The notes under the pieces were generated by a model, which saw nothing but the letters and a program-made list of their open reading frames with translations, made no database searches and was not told the DNA's origin. The position numbers and the translations under genes are program-made. Below, in pieces: positions 16,412 through 23,957 of a stretch of 64,000 nt of DNA. Source of the stretch: Desulfatitalea alkaliphila (GTDB taxonomy: Bacteria; Desulfobacterota; Desulfobacteria; Desulfobacterales; Desulfosarcinaceae); NCBI RefSeq assembly GCF_022968795.1, contig NZ_JALJRB010000001.1:124001-188000 (forward strand), given 5' to 3'. Each line of letters opens with the position of its first letter. Positions within the stretch are counted from its first letter, which is position 1.

Positions 16412-19042
16412 TTAGTGAAGAACCGCCTTGATGGCCCGGCAAATGGCCGCCTCCTCCTCGGGATTGTCCACCTTTTCACCGTCGAAGCTGCGCACGTAAA
16501 AAGCATCCACCACCTGGTCGACCCGATTGGCGCTTTTGGCCACCCATATGTCCAAACGGCAGCGGAAGATGGCATCGGTCACCCGGAACAATAGACCGGG
16601 GAAATCCCAGGCGATCACCTCGATGATGGTGTAGAAACTGGAGCTTTCGTTGTCGATCACTACCTGCTGGGGCCGCTGCCGGGTCGCGGCGCGCATGGCC
16701 GGACGGCCATCCTCTTTGCGCTCCAGGGCGGCCGCCAGGTCGAGCCGATCTTCCAGGGCCGCCTGTAGCTGATCCGCCGCCCGCTCCCAACGCTCCGTCT
16801 CGAAAAGCGGATCGGGCGGCGGCGTGACCTCGAAAATATCCAGGGCCACGTTGTTGCGCCAGGTGAAAATCCGCACATCCAGAATGTCGATGCCGTTGAG
16901 GGTCAACACCCCGGCCAGACGGGAAAGCAGACCGGGACGGTCCTTGGCGCACACCGTGACGGTGCGGGTGCTGCCGTCCTCGGACGGGTCAATGCGCCAC
17001 ACGAAAGCCTTGTCCTGCTCTTTGAGGGTTTGGTAGAGCGCCATGTGCCGGGGAATATCCGCGGAGGCCGTGTACAACAGATAGCGCGGCGACATTACCT
17101 GCAACAAGGAGGCGTAATGCTGCCGCGCGGCCGGGGTCGACACCGCCTCCAGAACCCGGTCCCGCTTTTCTTCGATCACGCGGATCGCCTTGCGGGAAAC
17201 CAATTCTCCCTTTTCCATCACATTTAGGGTTTTCAGAAACAGAGAGCGCATCAAGGAGGCGGTCCAGTCGTTCCACGCCTTGGGACCGGTGGCCATGGCA
17301 TCGGCCACGCTGAGCAGATAGAGCATTTTGAGCCGTTCGGGCTTGCCCACCCGGCGCGCCACGCCCAGGGCGGTCTCCTCGTCGTTGATGTCCCGGCGAT
17401 TGGCCGTTTCGAACAACAGCAGGTGATCCCGCACGAGAAAGGCCACCGTTTCCACATCCGCCCGCGAAAGCCCTTTTTCTTCGCAAATGCGGGCCGCGGT
17501 TTCCGCGCCGCGTTCCGCGTGGCCGCCGGCCGCTTCGGATTTGCCGATGTCGTGCAGCAAGGCGGCCCACAACAAGGGCCGCTTGTTGCGCAGTTCCTGG
17601 TAAAGGCTCGCCCCCAGCGGGTCATGATCGGATTCCCTTGCCACCACGCGGTTTTTGAGTAGTGTCACGGTCAGCAGCAGGTGGCGCGCCACCGGGTAGA
17701 GATGATACTGATCGAACTGGATACGGTTGACCACCCCTTTGAATTCCGGCATGAAAGCCACCAGAAAGCCGGTCTCCAACATGGCGTTGAGGGCATTGAA
17801 GCGGGTCATGGGCCGGGCCAGCACCTTTTCGAAATGCCCCACCACCTCCGGTGCATTGCGGAAGCTGGGCTCCGCCACCAGATGGCTGAATTCGCGCACC
17901 AGCCGGCGCGCCTCGGCGCTCAAGGGCGCCTTTTGCAGCGCGCTCTCCACAAAGATGCGTGCCAACAAAACCGGATCCTGCACCACTGCTTCGGGAGAAA
18001 TAAAATTGAGCATGCCGCGGTTGAATTTCAGACCCGCCACCGTCGTTTCCAGCATCGCCTTGTTCTTGCGCTTCAGACGCTTCTTCTGGTCCAACTCGTA
18101 GATGAAAACGCGGTAGCACTGCTTGATGAACTCCATGCGACCGTGCAAATCCCCCAACAACCGCTCCACCGGCAGATGGCCGTTATACCCCTCCACCCGC
18201 ATCGCCTCGGCCAGGCGGGTCTGATGCTCCAGATGGAGCTGATCGCACTTGCGCCCCAGCAGCAGATGGAGTTGATTGCGCACGGTCCACACAAAGTCCA
18301 GGGATTGGACCAGCTCCTGGTACTCCGCATTGGACAGATAGCCCGCATACTCCAGGTCGCGGGCCCGTTTGGCGCCGGACTGGATCCGTGCGATCCAGAG
18401 CATGGTGTGGTAATCCCGCAGACCGCCCTGGCCCTCTTTTAAATTGGGCTCGAGCAAATAGGCGCTGTCGCCGAAACGGTCATGGCGTACCTGGTTGGTT
18501 TCCACCAGCCAGGCGATCAACTGGTCGGGACGCACATTGATCAACCGGGTGCGCATGCGCTCCATCAAGCGGTGGTACAAGGGCGACATGCCGCACACGA
18601 AGCGGGCGTCCAGCAAAGAGGTGAACACCTCCAGGTCCTGTCGGGCCAACTGCACACACTCTTTGATGGAACGGGTGGCGTGGCCCACTTCCATGCCCAT
18701 GTCCCACAGCGGATAAACGATCTCCCGCACCAGGGCCTCGGCCTCGGCCGGCACCTGCTGATCGAACAGAAACAGCAGATCGATGTCGGAATGCACGCAC
18801 TGCTCGGCGCGCCCATAACCGCCCAGGGCGATCAGGGCGCAAGGATTGCGCATGATCCCCATATCGGGTCCAACGTCGCTGTGGGCGAAACTGGACATGA
18901 AATATTCATCCACCGCCGCGGCATGATCCCTCAAGAACACCGCGGCCTTGGACTTGCTCACCGTGGCGAAAAGTGCCTTGCGCCGGGCCTTGAACAGGTC
19001 CGTCGGGGTCCGGGTTTCAATGGTGTGGTTTACGGGTAACAT
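16412..19042 (-). CDS. glnD: [Protein-PII] uridylyltransferase/uridylyl-removing enzyme GlnD
   Basis: 876 residues, full length. It contains a nucleotidyltransferase domain (GGYGR at 74-78, then DIDLL at 86-90). After a helical linker come the GlnD-specific helper domain (LLGRKCDQLHLEHQTRLAEA), an HD hydrolase domain (WAALLHDIGKSEAAGGHAER) and two ACT domains that sense glutamine (TVTVCAKDRPGLLSRLAGVL, IIEVIAWDFPGLLFRVTDAI). It attaches UMP to Tyr51 of the P-II proteins when glutamine is low and removes it when glutamine is high. Here it heads the amt1-glnK1 operon behind a perfect sigma-54 promoter, which is unusual for a sensor often expressed constitutively. Confidence 0.95.
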   Translation of the reverse strand: MLPVNHTIETRTPTDLFKARRKALFATVSKSKAAVFLRDHAAAVDEYFMSSFAHSDVGPDMGIMRNPCALIALGGYGRAEQCVHSDIDLLFLFDQQVPAEAEALVREIVYPLWDMGMEVGHATRSIKECVQLARQDLEVFTSLLDARFVCGMSPLYHRLMERMRTRLINVRPDQLIAWLVETNQVRHDRFGDSAYLLEPNLKEGQGGLRDYHTMLWIARIQSGAKRARDLEYAGYLSNAEYQELVQSLDFVWTVRNQLHLLLGRKCDQLHLEHQTRLAEAMRVEGYNGHLPVERLLGDLHGRMEFIKQCYRVFIYELDQKKRLKRKNKAMLETTVAGLKFNRGMLNFISPEAVVQDPVLLARIFVESALQKAPLSAEARRLVREFSHLVAEPSFRNAPEVVGHFEKVLARPMTRFNALNAMLETGFLVAFMPEFKGVVNRIQFDQYHLYPVARHLLLTVTLLKNRVVARESDHDPLGASLYQELRNKRPLLWAALLHDIGKSEAAGGHAERGAETAARICEEKGLSRADVETVAFLVRDHLLLFETANRRDINDEETALGVARRVGKPERLKMLYLLSVADAMATGPKAWNDWTASLMRSLFLKTLNVMEKGELVSRKAIRVIEEKRDRVLEAVSTPAARQHYASLLQVMSPRYLLYTASADIPRHMALYQTLKEQDKAFVWRIDPSEDGSTRTVTVCAKDRPGLLSRLAGVLTLNGIDILDVRIFTWRNNVALDIFEVTPPPDPLFETERWERAADQLQAALEDRLDLAAALERKEDGRPAMRAATRQRPQQVVIDNESSSFYTIIEVIAWDFPGLLFRVTDAIFRCRLDIWVAKSANRVDQVVDAFYVRSFDGEKVDNPEEEAAICRAIKAVLH

Positions 19043-19117
19043 GGCAACCTGTTTGTCCTTTGCGTTCGATCCATCGGTGCGTCGGCACCCGAATGAATCC
19101 GTTGGCCATACATCACA

Positions 19118-19132
19118 GCAACAGCCGTGCCA
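19118..19132 (-). promoter_or_regulatory. Sigma-54 (RpoN) promoter for glnD-amt1-glnK1
   Basis: On the minus strand TGGCAC-GGCTG-TTGC is an exact match to the -24/-12 consensus TGGCAC-N5-TTGC, 75 bases before the glnD start. Context (nitrogen operon, AT-rich upstream DNA) supports it strongly. Confidence 0.8.
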
Positions 19133-19348
19133 GATGCCCTCATATGAAAAATAGATAATATTTTCAGATTATAATGAACATGCGAAAACTTACAAACGAA
19201 AATAGTTAACAACAATTTTGTTATAAAAGTCCCTCCCAAAATGACACTTTTGCAATTTTATTCCGGAAAAGTATATTCGGGCATGACTACATAATTGAAG
19301 GACACCGGCGCGATCCGCCTTGGACAAAGGTCACCCCCGAAAATACAG

Positions 19349-19388
19349 GACCGGCCGGCATCCCCCCATGGGGATCAGCCGACCGGTC
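19349..19388 (-). terminator. Hairpin after amt2
   Basis: GACCGG..CGGC..ATCCCC pairs with GGGGAT..GCCG..CCGGTC in a long stem with one mismatch, about 30 bases after the amt2 stop; a moderately T-rich stretch follows on the minus strand. Confidence 0.5.
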
Positions 19389-19418
19389 ATGCCCCGATGC
19401 CGACGAATGATGGCGGTC

Positions 19419-20819
19419 CTACTCTTGTTCAACCGCCCTGGACAGCCCCACCGTAGCGGCTGCCGGTGCACCGGCGCCCACGGGCATCACGCCGCCGTGG
19501 GTGGAAAGCCCGAAGTCGGGATAGGCGACGCCGCCGTGTTCGGTCACATCCAGACCCTCCATCTCCTCCTCGGGCGAAACCCGCAAACCCACAAATTTGT
19601 CGATGACCTTGAACATCACGAAGGCCGTGGGGAAAGTCCACAAGAAGCAGGCCGCGATGCCCAGCAGCTGCACCCCGATAATGCCCGCGCTGGTGCCCCC
19701 CATGTTGAACAGACCGGCCGCCAGGGTGCCCCAGGCACCGCACACCCCGTGCACCGAGATGGCGCCCACCGGATCGTCGATGCGAATGCGGTCGAAAAAG
19801 AGCACCGCCAGCACCACCACGGTACCGGCCACGGCGCCGATCACGATCGCGCTGCCCGGCAGCACGTTGGCACAACCGGCCGTAATGGCCACGAGGCCGG
19901 CCAGCACGCCGTTGAGGCTCATACCCACTTCCGGCTTACCGAACTTGATCCAGGAAACCAGCATGGCCATAATGGCCCCGGCCGCCGCGGCCAAGTTGGT
20001 GTTGACGAAAATCATGGCGATGCTCTTGTCGGCCGTGGTGGTGGATCCGGGATTGAAGCCGAACCAACCCAGCCAGAGAATGAACACCCCCAGCGCCGCC
20101 AGTGTCATACTGTGGCCCATGATGGGTTTGACGGCCCCGTCACGGCCGTATTTACCCAAACGCGGCCCCAGCACCAGCGCCCCGGCAAGAGCGGCCCAAC
20201 CACCCACCGAGTGGACCACCGTGGAACCGGCGAAATCGATAAAGCCCAGGTTTTCCAGCCAACCGCCGCCGTTGAACAGCCCGCCCCAGGCCCAACTGCC
20301 GAAAATGGGGTAGATCAGGGCGCTGAGCACCACACTGTATAGAAGGTAGCCCACGAACTTGGTCCGTTCCGCCATGGCCCCAGACACGATGGTGGCGGCG
20401 GTGGCGGCGAACACCACCTGGAACATCCAGAAGGCCAGCACCCAGGGATCGCCGTCCGGTGTGTAGTCACTGAGAAAGAAGCCGCTGGTGCCGAACCAGC
20501 CGGTGCCGGTGGCGCCGAACATCAGGCCGAACCCAACGGCCCAGAAGGCAATGCTGCCCATGGAGAAATCCATCAGGTTCTTCATCATGATGTTGATGGC
20601 ATTCTTGGCCCGGGTGAAACCGGTCTCCACCATTGCGAATCCGGCCTGCATAAAGAAGACCAGGGTCGCCGCAATCAAAGTCCACAGGTAGTCCGCGTGC
20701 GTCTGCACCAGGTCGATGGCCTCTTTGTTGCTCAACGGCGAGGGATCGTCGGCCCAGGCCATGCAAACCCCGCCCATCAACAATGTCCCCACCAATCCGA
20801 TTTTTCCCAATGCTTTCAT
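19419..20819 (-). CDS. amt: Ammonium transporter, copy 2
   Basis: 466 residues from the ATG that follows AAGGAACAGG. A signal peptide (IGLVGTLLMGGVCMAWA) is followed by YLWTLIAATLVFFMQAGFAM and VETGFTRAKNAINIMMKNLM, typical of the Amt1 branch with a 12-residue periplasmic lead. Pore histidines lie in FAGSTVVHSVGGWAAL and ISVHGVCGAWGTLA. The longer tail (EEEMEGLDVTEHGGVAYPDF) is the regulatory C-terminal region seen in this branch. It is encoded directly after glnK2 (46 bases) and belongs to a different Amt subgroup from copy 1, suggesting distinct affinity or regulation. Confidence 0.94.
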   Translation of the reverse strand: MKALGKIGLVGTLLMGGVCMAWADDPSPLSNKEAIDLVQTHADYLWTLIAATLVFFMQAGFAMVETGFTRAKNAINIMMKNLMDFSMGSIAFWAVGFGLMFGATGTGWFGTSGFFLSDYTPDGDPWVLAFWMFQVVFAATAATIVSGAMAERTKFVGYLLYSVVLSALIYPIFGSWAWGGLFNGGGWLENLGFIDFAGSTVVHSVGGWAALAGALVLGPRLGKYGRDGAVKPIMGHSMTLAALGVFILWLGWFGFNPGSTTTADKSIAMIFVNTNLAAAAGAIMAMLVSWIKFGKPEVGMSLNGVLAGLVAITAGCANVLPGSAIVIGAVAGTVVVLAVLFFDRIRIDDPVGAISVHGVCGAWGTLAAGLFNMGGTSAGIIGVQLLGIAACFLWTFPTAFVMFKVIDKFVGLRVSPEEEMEGLDVTEHGGVAYPDFGLSTHGGVMPVGAGAPAAATVGLSRAVEQE

Positions 20820-20865
20820 CGTCCTGTTCCTTTCTGAATTTGTCGCTTTCGAGATCGCAAGCATG

Positions 20866-21258
<393 letters not shown>

Positions 21259-21261
21259 TCA

Positions 21262-21276
21262 GCAAAGGGTGTGCCA
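21262..21276 (-). promoter_or_regulatory. Sigma-54 (RpoN) promoter for glnK2-amt2
   Basis: On the minus strand TGGCAC-ACCCT-TTGC is an exact -24/-12 match, 57 bases before the glnK2 start and directly in front of a P-II/Amt pair, the classic RpoN target. Confidence 0.85.
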
Positions 21277-21430
21277 CGGCCCCTCATGATAAATAATCGA
21301 TACTATTTCAGGCATATGGAATCTATGCGGCCAATCCGTCGAACGGATAATAAAATACATATTTGTATATATATATACTGATTTTAACGTTTTTGTATTT
21401 TCGTCCATGTCACAGGTATCACCCTCCGTT

Positions 21431-21570
21431 CAAAAAGGCGCGGGGCGAGTGGTGCTTCGAACGACCACCGGAGTGTGGTCTTGAAGACCGGGCGCTGCAG
21501 GCTTTTACTTCTAAAGGTGCGCCCTTCGGAAGCCGATAGATCCATAGCCCTTGTGGGACGGGTCTTTTTG
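21431..21570 (+). ncRNA. Structured mRNA leader ending in an intrinsic terminator (unknown class)
   Basis: Four consecutive hairpins can be drawn. They are GTGGT/ACCAC (21449-21468), GGTC-TTGAA-GACC (21477-21489), GGGCGC/GCGCCC with an inner CTTT/AAAG (21490-21524), and AGATCC-CCC-TTGT-GGG-GGGTCT (21538-21565) followed by five T. The ends CAAAAAG and CTTTTTG can also pair. The terminator stops 32 bases before the phosphoesterase start, so the layout is aptamer, terminator, ribosome site. It matches no riboswitch consensus I know; it could also be a free small RNA. Confidence 0.45.
21538..21569 (+). terminator. Leader terminator before the phosphoesterase
   Basis: Stem AGATCC/GGGTCT plus inner CCC/GGG with loop TTGT, followed by TTTTT. 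Upstream of, not after, a gene, which points to attenuation. Confidence 0.5.
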
Positions 21571-21601
21571 CATCGACCGCCAAAAAAGAGGAAAAGACGG
21601 A

Positions 21602-23083
21602 ATGTTCATACTGGCGTTGCGGCGACAATTCGTTTTGCTGATGACCGGCTTTGCACTTTTGCTGGCGCTTTCGTGCGGCAATTCAGTCGGCCCCGCGCCG
21701 TATCACGAACAGCAGCCGCAAGCGCTCTGGTTTTCGGATTTGCATTTCGATCCATTTGCCGATGCCGATCTGGTAACCCGCCTGGTGCAAGCGGACGTGA
21801 CGCAATGGTACGCCCTTTTTGCCGGCTCGGAGGAACATGCACGCACACCGTCCTCCGGCAATGGCACAAACCACTGGCTTTTGGAGTCTTGCCTGGCGCA
21901 GATGGGGATGCAGACGCCCCGACCCGATCTGATTCTCTATACGGGCGATTTTCTGACCCACCGGTTCAATGAAACATACGCAACGGTGAGTGGCGACGAG
22001 AGCGAGGACGGGCTGCAGGCATTCATCGACAAGACCCTGGCCTACATTGTATTGCGGCTTTCCCACTATTATCCACAAACACCTGTTTTCTTCTGTCTGG
22101 GCAACAACGACGCGTATGAGGATAATTACGGGGTGACCCCGGACAGTTTGTTCCTCAGCAATTCGGCTTGGACGCTGGGTCCCGGCCTGCTGAAACAGAC
22201 ACGCCATCTGACCCCCTTCTTTGCGACATACCCACACGGGGGTCACTTCGTAGCTCATCCTTCCACAACTGCCGGATGGCGGATCCTGTCGTTGAATGCC
22301 GTTTATTTTTCAACGCACGCGCCCAGCCATTCCGAGGCGCCTGCCGAGGCACAACTCGATTGGCTGGCCGCACAACTGGCCGAGGCGGCCGCGGTTGGCG
22401 ACAAAGTCTGGCTGCTGTTGCACATTCCGCCGGGCGTGGATGTGTTTGCCACACGTATCGCCAATGGCTTCTCGGAGGGCGTGCCGGATACGATTGTGCC
22501 GCTGATGAAGGAAATGCACCTGGCGCGATTCAAGGCGTTGCTGACCCAGCACGCGTCCAGCATCACGGCCGTTCTGGCAGGCCATATCCACCGAGATGAT
22601 TTCCGCTGGCTCGGCACGGAAAATGACGCCGGGGCGAGTGTATTGATCGTACCATCGATCTCCCCTGTTTACGGCAACAACCCGGCATACAAGGTGCTCG
22701 ATTACGATGCCGCCACTTTTATCCTCCAGGACTGCGAGACATGGTATTTCGACATGCTTCAAGGGGATTGGCGGCACGGTCACCGCTTCAGCTGGGCATA
22801 CGGCTCCGGAGCACTCGACGCGGTGCGCATGCGGCAGCTCTGGCAAGATCTGCGGGCCGACCCCGCCATGCGGGCAGAGTATATTCTTGCTTATGATGCT
22901 TTTCGCGACACTTTAGCGATCGAAAGCGATTTTCGCTTCTATTGGGCCGGGATAGGCCACATGACGTCCGCGGCCTACCGCCAGGCACTGGAGCAGTGGA
23001 ATGACCCGCTGCAGGTGCCACCGGCGGCAGGCTTGATACCAGCCGCCGGGCAGGGGGACGCTTTGTTTAGACCGTGGCCCTGA
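21602..23083 (+). CDS. Acid-sphingomyelinase-like metallophosphoesterase lipoprotein
   Basis: 493 residues. The start follows GAGG. A lipoprotein signal ends in lipobox LALSC, so the enzyme is membrane-anchored and exported. Calcineurin-type metal motifs appear in order: FSDLHFDPFADADLV, YTGDFLTHRF, CLGNNDAYEDNYG, LLLHIPPGVD and AVLAGHIHRDDF. The pattern and length match the acid-sphingomyelinase-like subgroup of phosphodiesterases. The real substrate is unknown (a phosphodiester, perhaps a phospholipid head group or extracellular phosphate ester). Expression is probably controlled by the structured leader just upstream. Confidence 0.83.
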   Translation: MFILALRRQFVLLMTGFALLLALSCGNSVGPAPYHEQQPQALWFSDLHFDPFADADLVTRLVQADVTQWYALFAGSEEHARTPSSGNGTNHWLLESCLAQMGMQTPRPDLILYTGDFLTHRFNETYATVSGDESEDGLQAFIDKTLAYIVLRLSHYYPQTPVFFCLGNNDAYEDNYGVTPDSLFLSNSAWTLGPGLLKQTRHLTPFFATYPHGGHFVAHPSTTAGWRILSLNAVYFSTHAPSHSEAPAEAQLDWLAAQLAEAAAVGDKVWLLLHIPPGVDVFATRIANGFSEGVPDTIVPLMKEMHLARFKALLTQHASSITAVLAGHIHRDDFRWLGTENDAGASVLIVPSISPVYGNNPAYKVLDYDAATFILQDCETWYFDMLQGDWRHGHRFSWAYGSGALDAVRMRQLWQDLRADPAMRAEYILAYDAFRDTLAIESDFRFYWAGIGHMTSAAYRQALEQWNDPLQVPPAAGLIPAAGQGDALFRPWP

Positions 23084-23201
23084 ACGATGGTATAGTCGGG
23101 CACTTGCACCTCATCATCGGGTGGAACCGTTCATCTTCAGCAGGACACCGCTCAATCCGGCAGGATGCTGGACAAACCATTTAAAGGTTGCCAGCTAACG
23201 G

Positions 23202-23957
23202 ATGGAAATGCAGCCACAAACGATGAAAGCTCCCCGACCGCTTCTTGATTTGCTCACATCCCTCGGCGCATGGGTCCGCGGCTACAGCCTGTTCATTCCC
23301 CTTGGATTGTCGATTCTGCTGCTTTCCCGCTGGATGCCCGCCCGGCGGTTTTCCCCGCTGGTGCAGGGGGGATGCCGCTTGATGCTGCGGGCCGTGGGCA
23401 TCCGTGTCGCTGTCAGCGGTCGGCATCACGCGCCCCGGGGCCGCGCCTGCCTGTTCATGTGCAACCATGTCAACATCTTCGATGTGTTCGTGTTGTACGG
23501 CCACATACCCGGCTATTTCCGGGGCGTGGAGTTGGACGCGCACTTCGACTGGTTCTTCTACGGCCCCATCATCCGGTCCTTGGGCATGATTCCCATCAGC
23601 CAGACCAACGGCCGCAGCGCCCTGAAGAGCCTTCAGGCCGCACGGCAAGCCTTGGCCGAGGGCACCTCGGTGCTGATTCTGCCCGAGGGGGGACGCACCC
23701 CGGACGGCCGTTTGCAACCGTTTTTCAAAGGGGCCTTCCTGCTGGCCAAACAAGCCGGCGTGCCGCTGGTGCCCATGGCCATGGCCGGCGCCTTCGCGAT
23801 CAACCGCCGGGGCGGTTTCCGGATCCGCCCGGGTCGCATGGCGCTGCGGTTCGGCCGGCCCATGGACGCCGCGGTCATCGCCCGTTTGCAGCCCCACGTC
23901 CTGTCGCTCATGGTGCGCGACCGCATATCGGCGCTGATCAATGGGGATCCTGTTTGA
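23202..23957 (+). CDS. plsC: 1-acyl-sn-glycerol-3-phosphate acyltransferase (PlsC family)
   Basis: 251 residues. A hydrophobic N-terminus (LFIPLGLSILLLSRW) anchors it to the inner membrane. The catalytic NHVNIFD is the H-x4-D motif, and PEGGRTPDGRLQPFFKGAFL is the acceptor-binding block, with VPLVPMAMAG as the fourth block. It transfers a fatty acyl chain to lysophosphatidic acid to make phosphatidic acid. Some PlsC relatives acylate other lipids, so substrate is inferred. Its 3' end overlaps the convergent glnE by 20 bases. Two Met codons near the start (residues 1 and 3) are equally likely starts. Confidence 0.82.
   Translation: MEMQPQTMKAPRPLLDLLTSLGAWVRGYSLFIPLGLSILLLSRWMPARRFSPLVQGGCRLMLRAVGIRVAVSGRHHAPRGRACLFMCNHVNIFDVFVLYGHIPGYFRGVELDAHFDWFFYGPIIRSLGMIPISQTNGRSALKSLQAARQALAEGTSVLILPEGGRTPDGRLQPFFKGAFLLAKQAGVPLVPMAMAGAFAINRRGGFRIRPGRMALRFGRPMDAAVIARLQPHVLSLMVRDRISALINGDPV

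Larger units (their letters stand above)
19043..19418. other. Intergenic region between amt2 and glnD
   Basis: 376 bases without a gene. In minus-strand order it holds the amt2 terminator hairpin, an AT-rich stretch (about 19142-19275, with AACAATTTTGTT and other A/T runs that could bind IHF or an activator), the sigma-54 promoter and the glnD leader. Confidence 0.5.

Noticed and set aside
21436-21530. A tRNA-Sec-like reading on the minus strand (a CTTCAAG loop with a UCA anticodon and a TTCGA loop).
   Set aside because: No acceptor stem of 7-8 bp can be drawn, the D-arm lacks the GG loop, and the T-arm has a bulge. The hairpins fit a plus-strand leader with a terminator better.
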